Below, in pieces: positions 9,243 to 18,504 of a stretch of DNA of 64,000 bases. How positions within the stretch are numbered: position 1 is the stretch's first letter; every line of letters starts with the position of its first letter. The notes beneath the pieces were generated by a model that did not search any database, was not told where the DNA came from, and saw nothing but the letters and a program-made list of their open reading frames with translations. Source of the stretch: Cerasicoccus frondis (GTDB lineage Bacteria; Verrucomicrobiota; Verrucomicrobiia; Opitutales; Cerasicoccaceae); assembly GCA_031296915.1 (NCBI GenBank), contig JAVDPC010000001.1, forward strand, positions 186,001-250,000, read 5' to 3'. A program made the position numbers and the translations under genes.

Positions 9243-10330
9243 TAGTTTGCTTCCTCCATCGCCTCGCTGAATGCTCCATCCTTTACATGGACAATCTTCC
9301 ATTCACGCGCATCGCCTTCAGGCGGTTCAGTGCCCGTCGCGATAACCTGCAAATCTGGCCCGACCGCTCGCCAGAAGCCTGCCCGGCGCACAGGATCAAG
9401 CTCGCCCAGCACATCGTCCGCGAGCACCACGGGGGCCAAGCCCGTTTGCGCTTGAAAATAGCGCAACTGCGCTAACCGCAGCGCCACCACGAGCCCGCGT
9501 TGCTGACCATCTGAAGCAAAGTCGCGCGCTTGCCGCCCCTTGAGCTTAAACGCTAAATCATCACGATGCGGCCCCTTCTGCGTAGACCCCATCGCCTCGT
9601 CGCGGCGGGTATTCTGTTCCAGGACTTTGAGGAATGCTTCCGCAGTGTCGGCCTGGCAGTCCGCCTTGTATTGCAGGGCCGGAGATTCATCCACCCCGCA
9701 CAATTCGGAATAGCACTCCACCAGCGATGCCGACAACTGCTCTACGCCTTTGGCCCGAGCCGCAATCAGCCTCACCGCTTCCGCCGCCAATAGACGCTCA
9801 AACGGTCGACGCGACGACGCTGGCGCCTCATCCTTCAGGAGTTTATTCCGGTCCCGCAAAGCGCGCGTATAGCGTGAAAGCGCCGTAAAGTAATCCCGGT
9901 CCGTGGCGGCAAGGGTCAGGTCCAACGCACGTCGCCTCAGCCCAGGCGATCCACGTAGTAGCTGGATATCCTCCGCCGAAAACACGACGGTCGGAAATTG
10001 CCCGATAAAGTCCGCCAGTCGCGGCGCCCGTTCACCATCGACTTCGATCTGTTTCGCGCCACTCGCCAAAGTCAGCGTTATTTCCGTTTCGCCCCGCTGC
10101 TCATGATCCAGTTGGAAAAACACGCGACCTTGCTGCTGGTTTTGCCGAATGAGTGGCCGCGTTTCGGTGGTGCGAAACGATCGCGCGGCCGTCACGAGTC
10201 CCGCTGCTTCGAGCAGGTTGCTTTTCCCCTGCCCGTTCGGCCCAAGCAGGAACACACTATCCGCCTCCATCACCACAGCGGCCAGGGCGATGTTGCGGAA
10301 ATTTTCAGCGTGTAAGCGAAGCAGGCGCAT
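9242..10330 (-). CDS. recF: DNA replication/repair protein RecF
   Basis: A 362-aa SMC-like ATPase that loads recombinase at gaps in single-stranded DNA during recombinational repair. It has the N-terminal RecF signature (LRLHAENFRNI), Walker A GPNGQGKS at residues 30-37, the family motif GSTQKGPHRDDL and Walker B VVLADDVLGELDP. Length is normal for the family. It is not next to gyrB (42.9 kb) or to dnaA/dnaN in this window, so the ancestral dnaA-dnaN-recF-gyrB cluster is split. Downstream it is coupled to the TauE permease by a TAATG junction. Confidence 0.96.
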   Translation of the reverse strand: MRLLRLHAENFRNIALAAVVMEADSVFLLGPNGQGKSNLLEAAGLVTAARSFRTTETRPLIRQNQQQGRVFFQLDHEQRGETEITLTLASGAKQIEVDGERAPRLADFIGQFPTVVFSAEDIQLLRGSPGLRRRALDLTLAATDRDYFTALSRYTRALRDRNKLLKDEAPASSRRPFERLLAAEAVRLIAARAKGVEQLSASLVECYSELCGVDESPALQYKADCQADTAEAFLKVLEQNTRRDEAMGSTQKGPHRDDLAFKLKGRQARDFASDGQQRGLVVALRLAQLRYFQAQTGLAPVVLADDVLGELDPVRRAGFWRAVGPDLQVIATGTEPPEGDAREWKIVHVKDGAFSEAMEEAN

Positions 10331-10500
10331 TCCGCATCAACGTGACAAGCCGCGTTGTGAATGCAAGCCGAGTCTTAGCTCCAGCGCCTGAGAGTAGTCA
10401 ATCGATCCATCTATAGCGAAATCATGCCGGCCGATTAGTCAGGAGCACTTGTCATGTTTTAAACGATACAGCGCGTTCCCGATGACCAAGGACTAACCAA

Positions 10501-10689
10501 TTAGGCAGCCTGATCGGAGCTCTTATACACGAAGTGTTGTGTCGCACTAACAGGGGCCAGGGATTCGCTCGAAATGGAACGCCGAATCGAGGACTCAGTC
10601 GCCTCCGAATTGGGCCCAACCCAAGAGCGGTAGGCCAGCAATGCGACGAGTAGTCCCAGTATGGCTATAGGAAAATATTTAATGTTCAT
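10501..10689 (-). CDS. Small single-span membrane protein
   Basis: A 62-aa frame preceded by a good ribosome-binding site (AAGGAAG six bases before ATG). Residues 5-21 (YFPIAILGLLVALLAYR) form one membrane segment, and the remainder is hydrophilic and Ser-rich, so it is either a bitopic membrane peptide or a small exported one. I recognise no family. It stands alone, with 170 bp without a recognisable gene to recF on one side and a long gene-free stretch on the other. Confidence 0.5.
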   Translation of the reverse strand: MNIKYFPIAILGLLVALLAYRSWVGPNSEATESSIRRSISSESLAPVSATQHFVYKSSDQAA

Positions 10690-11315
10690 ATCCGCTTCCT
10701 TTCGTATTCGGTCCTAAGCCTACCATATCGAAAGTTAAGCGATAGTTAATGTGGTTAATTTATTCAAAACAAGGCAAAACGGCACCCACAAACCAGACCT
10801 TAGGCCCTTTCAAGCCATTCCACCTAGTTTCAAGAGTAGCTGACCGTCATGGAGCGCGGTAAGGCGCGGAATGAAGGGTCAGCGATCTCTCCTGGTCCGG
10901 TTGCTGGTTGCGTTTGCAAGTTGGAGGAGTGGAATTGTTTGTAGGTGAATTTCAGGCAGATGGCAATCCCTCAGAGCGATAGGAATACCTTTTCTGTATT
11001 AGAGTGGCTTGGGGTCTCCGGGTCTTGGCGTGAACCACTCATGCGTTATTAAATCTCACGCAAAGACGCGAAGCCCCAAAGGAAATGCGAGGAAAAGTAT
11101 TCTGACCGAGCTCCGAGCAAGCTTTTGATTTCATGCTCCGACAACCAAGACAATCCCGCATTAGGGCCAAGCCCAAAAAACCATTAAGTTTATCTTCATC
11201 TCTATGGTGTATAATACGGCTATGCATAAATCCTACTTTTACTGCACATGGCTCGGCGATCAGTCGCAGCGGCCATAGAAACACACCAACGCGCACGAAA
11301 CGACTGGAGGCACAC
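10690..11315. other. Gene-free interval upstream of the PEP-CTERM pair
   Basis: About 625 bp with no convincing coding frame. It holds the degenerate hairpin repeat listed separately (11011-11077) and a TATAAT hexamer at 11210-11215 that could be the -10 box for the PEP-CTERM pair, about 100 bp before its start. No well-spaced -35 box is obvious. Confidence 0.4.
11011..11077. repeat. Degenerate dispersed inverted repeat (GTCTTGGCGTGA type)
   Basis: The left arm (11011-11033, containing GGGTCTTGGCGTGA) is imperfectly complementary to the right arm (11056-11077, TCACGCAAAGACGCGAAG). The left arm closely matches sequence at about 26700-26722 inside the dispersed repeat between the GH1 and ilvD genes. 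This kind of CGCAAAGACGCGAAG repeat is common in intergenic DNA of many bacteria; its function is unknown. Confidence 0.6.
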
Positions 11316-12263
11316 ATGACAAGCAAAGTTCTCACACTAGCCCTAACCTTAACTTCCGTCGTCAGTATCTGTTCGGCGAGCGAAACCACCAACATCTACG
11401 TCATCGAGTACGATAGCAACCTCTACATGACGATGTATGGTCGGCAAAGCACCGATGATGGACTGTTCGGCGCCTTCAATAAGGAAAATGACACCTACTC
11501 CAACAGCACCCTGCAAACAGCGCTCTACCCATCATCTGGCGTGTTCAGCTTTTTGGACTCTCAAGAAACCGATGACTCCTACGACGTGGATGAATGGTAC
11601 ACCAGTCTGGATATCGAGGAAGAAATAGATCCGAGCCTGGATAATGGCGATATTGTCGGCATCCCCGTAGGCACTGCAGATAGCATTATCTTCGACTCAG
11701 GCTCCACTTACTCGACCTCTGGCTCCCGCCTATACACCTTAGTCAACGGCTACTACACCCCTTCAGACGATACGTATCTCAACTATACCATAGCCATAAC
11801 CCAGACGGATTATGCGCAGGATAACATGGCGTTCTTCGCCAAAGCAACTGGCTACACCCTGGATGACGTCGGCTTTTGGGATGTGAGCGATACTTTCTAC
11901 ACCACTACCGAGCTTACCATTCCCTATGACGACGATGCCACGCTGACCTTCTACGCCTACGAATATTCAGTCTCAATGGAAGACTTTTTTGGCACCGTCG
12001 AACAGCATTACAAAATATATATCATTGATGCCGGTAGCCGGGATATCGTTGAGTACTTTGCGGCGGTGAGCGGGGAGTTTGAGGACGACGATTTGGACGA
12101 TATCTACGCCCTCATCACCACCGGCACATCGAGCGGCGGCGATGACCTGATAGAGCTCCCCGGCATTCCAGAACCATCCACCTATGCCCTGTGTTTTGGC
12201 ATCCTATCCGTGGTGACAACCACGCTCCTTCGTTCCCACAATAAACGCGCCAACAAATGCTAG
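11316..12263 (+). CDS. PEP-CTERM exported protein, copy 1 of a tandem pair
   Basis: About 315 aa. The start at 11316 follows GGAGG with a six-base spacer and gives a clean signal peptide (MTSKVLTLALTLTSVVSICSA); the frame is open further upstream, but that part looks non-coding. The mature part is acidic and Tyr/Asp-rich. The C-terminus has the PEP-CTERM signal: PEPSTYA, a hydrophobic stretch, then a basic tail (RSHNKRANK). PEP-CTERM proteins are sorted by an exosortase and often released to a polysaccharide matrix; no exosortase gene is in this window. The next gene, 9 bp away, is a clear paralogue (shared IIEYDSNLY.(S/T)MYG near the N-terminus and AKATGYTLDDVG later). Confidence 0.85.
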   Translation: MTSKVLTLALTLTSVVSICSASETTNIYVIEYDSNLYMTMYGRQSTDDGLFGAFNKENDTYSNSTLQTALYPSSGVFSFLDSQETDDSYDVDEWYTSLDIEEEIDPSLDNGDIVGIPVGTADSIIFDSGSTYSTSGSRLYTLVNGYYTPSDDTYLNYTIAITQTDYAQDNMAFFAKATGYTLDDVGFWDVSDTFYTTTELTIPYDDDATLTFYAYEYSVSMEDFFGTVEQHYKIYIIDAGSRDIVEYFAAVSGEFEDDDLDDIYALITTGTSSGGDDLIELPGIPEPSTYALCFGILSVVTTTLLRSHNKRANKC

Positions 12264-12272
12264 GTAAACATC

Positions 12273-13181
12273 ATGAAAAGGTCTTACTACTCAATCGCGA
12301 TTGCCCATTTCCTGGGAGCTGCGAGCTGCCTGGCCAATCACTATACCTATTTCTACATCATCGAATACGACAGTAATTTATACCTGTCGATGTATGGAAA
12401 GCAGCAAACCGTGGATGACATCATCGCTGGCAATTTCTTTAGTGGAAGTGGCACCCTCACGAACTTCACTACCTACATAATTCCCTCAGATGGACTAGTA
12501 GCCTTTCTCGACTCATCCGAGACAGCTGATTCCTTTAACACTGATATTTGGGAAACCGGCGCCACGAATACCATCTCGAATGTACTTCATGGTGATGAGC
12601 TAGACGGTTCAAGCGATACAGACTTCGGATCAGGCAGCAAGATCATCTTTGATTCAGGATCCACATACGCCACCTCAGTTTCTTCACTTTATAAATATGA
12701 TCCCACAGACGACGCAGGTGGATATGGACTCGTAGTTTCCACCGAGAGCGGCTATGGTGGCAGCCAAATGGCATTTTTTTCCAAGGCAACCGGCTACACA
12801 CTCGATGATGTCGGCGTCACCAGCGGGTACAGTGATTACTATGAGGAATTCGAAGTTGCCTATGGTGATGATGGCACGATCACAACTGAAGGTTACCACT
12901 TCAAATGGAAAGTGGATTCCGGCGTCGACGATGGCACGCAATACTACGAATTCTATCTCGCAGAAGTCAGCAGCAGCATATTTCTGGAATCCGTCATCGA
13001 ACTGAGTGGCGATTTTTCCGATGATCAGTTGGACGATATTTACGACCTGATATTTGCCACTTCCTCGGACGGCGATGATCTACTCGTCATCCCCAACGTG
13101 CCTGAGCCATCTACTTACGCCGTGTGGATCGCCGTACTTTCGTTGGGCGCTGCGATGCATTTCCGGCGTCGCACTACCTAG
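12273..13181 (+). CDS. PEP-CTERM exported protein, copy 2 of a tandem pair
   Basis: A 302-aa paralogue of the preceding gene, from which it is separated by 9 bp, so the two form an operon. It has a signal peptide (MKRSYYSIAIAHFLGAASCLA), the shared block IIEYDSNLYLSMYGKQ, the shared FFSKATGYTLDDVG and the acidic FSDDQLDDIYDLIFA segment before the sorting signal. The C-terminus is PEPSTYA, a hydrophobic span and RRRT. No enzymatic motif is visible; a structural or matrix role is inferred. The duplication is old, since identity is confined to blocks. Confidence 0.85.
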   Translation: MKRSYYSIAIAHFLGAASCLANHYTYFYIIEYDSNLYLSMYGKQQTVDDIIAGNFFSGSGTLTNFTTYIIPSDGLVAFLDSSETADSFNTDIWETGATNTISNVLHGDELDGSSDTDFGSGSKIIFDSGSTYATSVSSLYKYDPTDDAGGYGLVVSTESGYGGSQMAFFSKATGYTLDDVGVTSGYSDYYEEFEVAYGDDGTITTEGYHFKWKVDSGVDDGTQYYEFYLAEVSSSIFLESVIELSGDFSDDQLDDIYDLIFATSSDGDDLLVIPNVPEPSTYAVWIAVLSLGAAMHFRRRTT

Positions 13182-13196
13182 CCCAAAGCCTTTCAA

Positions 13197-13688
13197 CTAC
13201 TCTGACTGCGGCTGACTATACTTCGCGCGGTTCACCATTTGGCGGCTGAAATCGAAGACCTCTGTTTTCATCGTCTGGTCAGGGGCAGTCTTACTGCCGG
13301 GATTGGGATCTGCCTTCAGAACGATCAGCCCCTTATTGAAATCCCACTGCATGCCGGTCTGCTCGCAGATAATTTCCAGCGCCATGCCGACCTTAATGTT
13401 GCGCAGCGAAAGCTTCACCGTCGGCTCCTCGCCCTTGGGCGGCATGTAAATGAACTCAATGCCCGTCACCACCGGCCCCGGGTCTTCCTTCACGGATTCC
13501 GCGGCAATGTAGTTCAAGACTTCCGATAGCGGCGCATCCTTAAATTTCAGGTAGGGAATGCGGATGGTCTGCAATTTCTGGTTCGTGACGGTGTTGGGGT
13601 TTACCTCGTCATCAGCAACGGCGACCGTAGCCAACCCGTTCATCAGGCAACCGCACAATGCGGCCAGAAGCATCAACTTTTTCATCAT
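13197..13688 (-). CDS. Secretin/STN-like periplasmic protein
   Basis: A 163-aa protein with a signal peptide (MMKKLMLLAALCGCLMNGLATVAVA, cut near ADDE). The mature part, about 40-130, resembles an STN/secretin N-domain: IPYLKFKDAPLSEVLNYIA, then a strand rich in V.LSLRNIKVGMALEIICEQTGMQW and a final strand LIVL. Such domains occur at the N-termini of secretins and TonB receptors, and as stand-alone proteins in Verrucomicrobia and Planctomycetes. No secretin pore domain is present, so it may bind a partner in the periplasm. It converges on the PEP-CTERM pair with a 15-bp gap. Confidence 0.65.
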   Translation of the reverse strand: MMKKLMLLAALCGCLMNGLATVAVADDEVNPNTVTNQKLQTIRIPYLKFKDAPLSEVLNYIAAESVKEDPGPVVTGIEFIYMPPKGEEPTVKLSLRNIKVGMALEIICEQTGMQWDFNKGLIVLKADPNPGSKTAPDQTMKTEVFDFSRQMVNRAKYSQPQSE

Positions 13689-13852
13689 GGCGCAACAAGT
13701 TTAGGGTTATGCGATAATGATATAACCTTCGCCGTCATTATCCACCCTGCTCAGGCGATCCTTTAATGAAGCTCATTAACCAACCCACTTTTCTTAGCGT
13801 ATGCGCGCCAACAGTCTTGACGCATTTGGCAAAATGAGAAACGGGTGAAACG

Positions 13853-15223
13853 ATGGAAACCACGGAGCAACGTAATTTGCGCCTGGGCGTTCTGGAAGGA
13901 CTGTTGGCTACCCCCTGGATTTTGCTCTGCCTGCCAGCGGGATTTCTCATCTCAGCCCTACTGACGCTCTATTACGAAATTTCGCCAGTCGTCTACGGCC
14001 TGATCGCCTCGCTGCCCGCTTGGAGTAATGCGCTGCAGATCGTGCTCACGCCCGTGGTCGCGAAATACCTGAACGCGCGCGACTTGGCGCTGGCCCCCGG
14101 CTGGATGAACCTTGGCCTCTGGGCCGTGATGACCGCCGTGCTCGGCTACCTGCCGCCCGATGATCCCAAGGCCGCCGGACAACTGTTTCTCATTTTCTTT
14201 GCGCTGGCCTCGCTCAGCCAATCGCTGATCGGCGTGGGCTGGACCGCCTGGGTGCAGCAATGGACGCCCACCAAGGTTCGCGGGTCCTACTTTGGCAACC
14301 GCAACCGCCTGATCAGCATTGTGACGGTGGTGTTCATGCTCGTGGCCATGGGCGTGCTCAACTGGTTTTCCGATTCGATCTGGGCTTACCAATCCCTGAT
14401 CATCTTCGCGCTCGTTTGCCGGTTTTTCTCGCTCCTCTGGCAACATTTGATCGTCATCCCGCCGGAAGCCAACACTTCGCTGGTTACTGACAGTTGGATG
14501 CGTGACCTCCTCAGTTTGCGCCAGCACAAGACATTCATTTGGCTGCTGGTCTTCGCCAGTTGGTGCGGCTTCTGGATGAGCCTGACTGGGCCGTTCATCC
14601 CGCGCTTTGTCTACGAGCACTTGTCCGTGGCGCCGTGGCAGTTCGCCCTCATGAACATCCTAGCCACGCTTTCCGGCGCCCTCACCCTCCCCCTCTGGGG
14701 CAAGGTGATCGACCGTCACGGCTGCATTCCGGTGATGTTGCTCGGCATGTTTCTCTGGCAATTGCAGAATTTCCTGTGGTGCATCCTGACTCCGGGCTCT
14801 GTTTGGCTGCTTTACCCGATGTGGTTCTGGGGCGGCATGGTCGGCAACGCTTACATGCTCGGGCTTTTCAATCTGCTCTTTAAAGTCATCCCGGAAAAAG
14901 GCCGCGCCGCCGCCATCAGCGCCAATATGGCCATCACGTCCGTCGCCTCGGGCCTGGCGCCCATCCTGGCGGGGCAAATTATCGAGCTAAGCGAGGTAAA
15001 CGGCTGGTCCACGCTCATGGTTTACCGCATCGGCTTCGCCATCAGCCCAACCGCCATCCTGCTCGGTTTGTTCATATTGCGGCGCATTAAGGAGCCGGAA
15101 ATCTATGGCGAAGGCTCAATCATGGGCGCCATGCGCATGGTCCGCCAAATGCTACAGATTCAAGGCCTGAACTTCCTGGCCAACGCCAGTTTCGTCGCGC
15201 CGATCATCAAACGCCGTAAATAG
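13853..15223 (+). CDS. MFS transporter
   Basis: A 456-aa integral membrane protein with about twelve hydrophobic segments. The loop after the second span reads VAKYLNARDLALAPG, and there is a second-half equivalent GKVIDRHGCIPVM that matches the MFS motif-A position. The conserved mid-protein loop contains TPTKVRGSYFGNRNR, a common feature of verrucomicrobial MFS proteins. Substrate unknown. It is transcribed alone or with the response regulator that starts 88 bp later. Confidence 0.8.
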   Translation: METTEQRNLRLGVLEGLLATPWILLCLPAGFLISALLTLYYEISPVVYGLIASLPAWSNALQIVLTPVVAKYLNARDLALAPGWMNLGLWAVMTAVLGYLPPDDPKAAGQLFLIFFALASLSQSLIGVGWTAWVQQWTPTKVRGSYFGNRNRLISIVTVVFMLVAMGVLNWFSDSIWAYQSLIIFALVCRFFSLLWQHLIVIPPEANTSLVTDSWMRDLLSLRQHKTFIWLLVFASWCGFWMSLTGPFIPRFVYEHLSVAPWQFALMNILATLSGALTLPLWGKVIDRHGCIPVMLLGMFLWQLQNFLWCILTPGSVWLLYPMWFWGGMVGNAYMLGLFNLLFKVIPEKGRAAAISANMAITSVASGLAPILAGQIIELSEVNGWSTLMVYRIGFAISPTAILLGLFILRRIKEPEIYGEGSIMGAMRMVRQMLQIQGLNFLANASFVAPIIKRRK

Positions 15224-15311
15224 TTCGTGTTTTTCGGTGAAAAGGGATTCATCATAACGCTTGCCGTCAGGGGGAAGGTTTTCCTAGTGTGGCAATTACG
15301 AAATTACTGCA

Positions 15312-16385
15312 ATGGCACAGGTATTAATAGTCGACGACATTGAAGGCGTGCATGAAATGCTCGATCTGGTCTTTGAGGAGACAGGGATTGAGCTGCTGCA
15401 TGCGCTCTCCGGCGAAGCAGCGGTTAAAGTCTTCTGCAACAACACGATCGACCTGGTGCTGACCGATATTGAAATGCCCGGCATGTCTGGCCTGGAGCTA
15501 TTTTCCGAGCTCAAGAAGATGGATGAGCGCGTTGTCGTAGTTATGATGACCGCCGCCGAATCCCGTGATTTTGTGCTCAAGGCTCTCCGACTCGGCGCAT
15601 ACGATTACATCGAGAAGCCCTACGACGAAGACGAACTCATCGAGATCGTGCAAAAGGGCATTCAGGAGCGCCAACAGCGCCTGCAAGTCGCCACCGCCGA
15701 CGGGGCGAATCCAGATCTGATCGAGGAAATGGAGCGTCTGCAGCATGAGCTCGATAGTTTCGAAGACACCAGAGCGCAGAACGAGCAACTCGCCGCTGAA
15801 CTGGAAATGGTGCGCAGCGAGCTCACCCAACGCAAACAGCAGGACAAGCAGTTGAAGCAGAAGCTGACCGAGCTTGAGCTGAAGGAAGGCGCCATGAAGA
15901 CGATGGAAAACGTCATGAAAGAGCGCATGGAAGCCCTCAAATGCGCCGAGAAGGAGCAAGGCGGCGGCGGACTTTCAGCCGATGCGCAAGCTGAGCTTCA
16001 GCGCCTCAAGGAAGAGCTGGAGATGAAGGAGACCGAGCTGCAGAGCATGGAAACCAACATCCAGGAGCGCGAACTATTCCTGCAGGAAAGCGAGGAAAGC
16101 CTGTTCGAAAAAGGTCAGCGCCTGCAGGAAATCGAAACCGAGCTCGAGCAAATGCGCGAAGACCTGCAAAAGCAAGGCGGCGGCTCTGGCGGTGGTGGCG
16201 GCGAAGGCCTCTCCCCCGAAGAGCTCAGCGAGCTTGAAAACATGCGCACGGCAATCAAGGAGAAGGAAGACGAACTCGCCGCCCGTGAGAAGTCCCTCGC
16301 CAAAACTGAAAAGCTCATTCGCGCACGTGAACAATTTCTGGCCCAAAGCGAAACCATCCTTTTTGGCGACAAAGAGGAGGAATAG
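15312..16385 (+). CDS. Response regulator with long C-terminal coiled coil
   Basis: A 357-aa protein. Residues 1-115 form a REC domain: acidic pair D8/D9, phospho-acceptor D52 in LTDIEMPGMSGLEL, T80 in VVVMMTAAES and K102 in DYIEKPYDE. Residues about 130-350 are a long heptad-rich Glu/Gln coiled coil interrupted by two Gly-rich hinges (GGGGLS, GGGSGGGGGEGLS). There is no DNA-binding or enzymatic output domain, so it probably acts through protein contacts or as a scaffold. The partner kinase is not adjacent. Confidence 0.85.
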   Translation: MAQVLIVDDIEGVHEMLDLVFEETGIELLHALSGEAAVKVFCNNTIDLVLTDIEMPGMSGLELFSELKKMDERVVVVMMTAAESRDFVLKALRLGAYDYIEKPYDEDELIEIVQKGIQERQQRLQVATADGANPDLIEEMERLQHELDSFEDTRAQNEQLAAELEMVRSELTQRKQQDKQLKQKLTELELKEGAMKTMENVMKERMEALKCAEKEQGGGGLSADAQAELQRLKEELEMKETELQSMETNIQERELFLQESEESLFEKGQRLQEIETELEQMREDLQKQGGGSGGGGGEGLSPEELSELENMRTAIKEKEDELAAREKSLAKTEKLIRAREQFLAQSETILFGDKEEE

Positions 16386-16444
16386 GCCGAACTCGTTGAT
16401 TGTAGACCCGTTTTCTACCCCCCTCAAACGGAGCCTGCCACGCC

Positions 16445-17602
16445 ATGCATATTCTGTTCGCATTCGATAAATTTAAAGACTCGATGAACGCCTTCGAGGC
16501 CTGCGCCATTGCCCAGGAGGCCCTCCTGAAGGCCCGCCCCAGTTGGGAGGTGACCGTGGCTCCGCTCGCAGACGGCGGTGAAGGCTTTTGCCAGATACTC
16601 ACGCGCGCTCTTTATGGCGAAATCGTCACCAAGCCCATCATCGGCCCTCAGTTGGAGCCCATGCGCGCCGAAATGGGCTACGTGGAAGCCGCCAAGGTCC
16701 CTGCCGCAGTCAAGAAAATGCTGGGGCTGCCTTCCTTTGGCAAAATAGCCATCATTGAAATGGCCCAGGCCAGTGGATTGGAAGCCATCCCGGAGCCTGC
16801 GCGTGACCCATGGATCGCCACCTCGTATGGCACCGGACAACTCATCGCCGAAGCTGCGGACGCTGGCGCCAGCGCCATTATTTTAGGCGTAGGCGGCAGC
16901 GCGACGATCGACCTCGGCCTGGGCGCCTTGGAGGCGATTGGGCTGGAGTTGCTCGACGAAGGCATGGACCTCATGGACCACGCCGTCCCGCGCGACTGGC
17001 ATCGTGTATCCCGCCTGCGCGGCGAGATCTGGCCGCACATCCCCCCCATTTACATTGCTTGCGATGTCCAAAACCCACTCCTTGGGCCAAACGGCGCCGT
17101 CAGTGTTTATGGCCCGCAGAAAGGCCTCAAGCCCAGTGACATGACGAACTTTGAAAAGGGCTTTGGCGAAATGGCAAAGAAGCTCTGTGGTTTTTTCGAC
17201 AAGGAGCGCACCGAAATGATGCAGCCCGGCGCAGGCGCGGCTGGCGGCATTACCTTTGGCCTCAGCGTGGCCTGCGACGCCCAACTCGTGCCCGGATTTG
17301 ACTTGGTGGAGGCCTGGCTGGATCTGAAAAAGAAAATTTCCGCCGCAGACCTGGTAGTGACGGGCGAAGGTCGCTTTGACTCATCGTCCCTCCAAGGTAA
17401 GGGCCCGGGCTCCATTCTCAAGGAAACCGCCCGCCAAGGCAAGCCAGCCAAAATCATGGCCGGCATCATCGAAAGCGGCATCAAGCTGCCTGACAAAGCG
17501 ACTGGCGACGTCCTTGCCCCGGCCAACTACACGCGTGAGCGCTCCATTGCCGACGGCAAGAAGCTGCTCGCTAAGAAGATTTTCGAAGTTTTCTCAAAAT
17601 AA
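16445..17602 (+). CDS. Glycerate kinase
   Basis: A 385-aa protein of the GlxK/GarK glycerate kinase family, which phosphorylates D-glycerate to 2-phosphoglycerate. Diagnostic features are the N-terminus ILFAFDKFKDSMNAFEA, PLADGGEGF, the nucleotide-site LGVGGSATIDLGLGALEAIG, PGAGAAGG and the C-terminal VTGEGRFDSSSLQGKGPG. Length is normal. It follows the response regulator and precedes a peroxiredoxin-like gene by 38 bp; the three may be co-transcribed, though a functional link is not evident. Confidence 0.92.
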   Translation: MHILFAFDKFKDSMNAFEACAIAQEALLKARPSWEVTVAPLADGGEGFCQILTRALYGEIVTKPIIGPQLEPMRAEMGYVEAAKVPAAVKKMLGLPSFGKIAIIEMAQASGLEAIPEPARDPWIATSYGTGQLIAEAADAGASAIILGVGGSATIDLGLGALEAIGLELLDEGMDLMDHAVPRDWHRVSRLRGEIWPHIPPIYIACDVQNPLLGPNGAVSVYGPQKGLKPSDMTNFEKGFGEMAKKLCGFFDKERTEMMQPGAGAAGGITFGLSVACDAQLVPGFDLVEAWLDLKKKISAADLVVTGEGRFDSSSLQGKGPGSILKETARQGKPAKIMAGIIESGIKLPDKATGDVLAPANYTRERSIADGKKLLAKKIFEVFSK

Positions 17603-17640
17603 ACCGTAAGGTTTACTGATCTCCTATCGACTACTGCGCC

Positions 17641-18441
17641 ATGTTAAAAATGTTTTCTCCATGCCTGACGATCAAAGTCGTCGCCGCAGCCGTCCTCGGC
17701 CTAATTTACGCGAGTAGCCAAGCAATCGCAGCACCATCCTGCTGCTCGGCCGAAACAAAGACTGCAGACGTGCCCAGCCTGCAAAAAGAGCTGGATGACC
17801 GAGCCAACAAGTTCGCGGCAACCGCTCCAGAATCAATGAAGGAAACCTTCAAAAAAGGCATCGAGCATGTCGCGCATTCTGGCGCAGTCGAGTCGGCCAA
17901 GCACACCGGCGACCAGGCGCCCGACTTTACTTTGCCCGACGCCAAGGGCGAGGAAGTGTCCCTCTCTAATCTGCTCAAGGAAGGCCCCGTTGTCCTGGTA
18001 TGGTATCGCGGCGGCTGGTGCCCCTACTGCAACATGCAGCTTCACGCCATGCAGGGCATCCTCCCACAGCTCAAGGAAGCTGGCGCACAGCTCGTCGCCA
18101 TCAGCCCGGAAACGCCGGACAATTCGCTTTCCACCACCGAAAAGAACGACCTGCAATTCCATGTGTTGAGTGATAACGGCAACGCCGTCGCCCATCAATA
18201 CGGCATCGTTTACTCACTGGATGACGACACTTATAACATCCTCGAAAGCCGTCTTCACCTCTCAGAATACAATGACAGCGAATCCAAGGAACTCCCGCTC
18301 ACAGTCGCTTACGTGATCAAGCAGGATGGGACCATTGCTTGGGATTTCGTGGATGCCGACTACAAGAAGCGCGCCGAACCCGCTGATATCCTGAAAGCTG
18401 TCCAAGCACTGGATGGCGAGGAAGCCGCCCCCGCCAGCTAA
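17641..18441 (+). CDS. Exported peroxiredoxin-like (AhpC/TSA) protein
   Basis: A 266-aa protein with a signal peptide (about 1-30, AAAVLGLIYASSQAIAAPS) and a redoxin domain from about 95: DQAPDFTLPDAKGEEVSLS and YRGGWCPYCNMQL. The WCPYC motif gives a thioredoxin-like pair rather than the usual single peroxidatic TxxC, as in the AhpC/TSA group of the Prx-like family. The tail has VAYVIKQDGTIAWDFVD. It probably reduces peroxides or thiols in the periplasm. A second Cys pair just after the signal peptide (SCCSAE) could bind lipid or metal, but no clear lipobox is seen. Confidence 0.8.
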   Translation: MLKMFSPCLTIKVVAAAVLGLIYASSQAIAAPSCCSAETKTADVPSLQKELDDRANKFAATAPESMKETFKKGIEHVAHSGAVESAKHTGDQAPDFTLPDAKGEEVSLSNLLKEGPVVLVWYRGGWCPYCNMQLHAMQGILPQLKEAGAQLVAISPETPDNSLSTTEKNDLQFHVLSDNGNAVAHQYGIVYSLDDDTYNILESRLHLSEYNDSESKELPLTVAYVIKQDGTIAWDFVDADYKKRAEPADILKAVQALDGEEAAPAS

Positions 18442-18475
18442 TCTACAGCCGTCAGGCTGAAAAATTATTTCGACA

Positions 18476-18504
18476 GCCACTCATCCCTGCACAGGGTGAG
18501 TGGC
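18476..18504 (+). promoter_or_regulatory. Hairpin covering the AEC transporter start codon
   Basis: GCCACTCA (18476-18483) pairs with TGAGTGGC (18497-18504), and inside it CCCT pairs with AGGG around a GCAC loop, with a single unpaired T. The stem contains the predicted GTG start (18496-18498) and the weak AGG in front of it. In an mRNA this would hide the start site. It also sits 35 bp after the previous stop, so a processing or attenuation role is possible. Confidence 0.5.
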
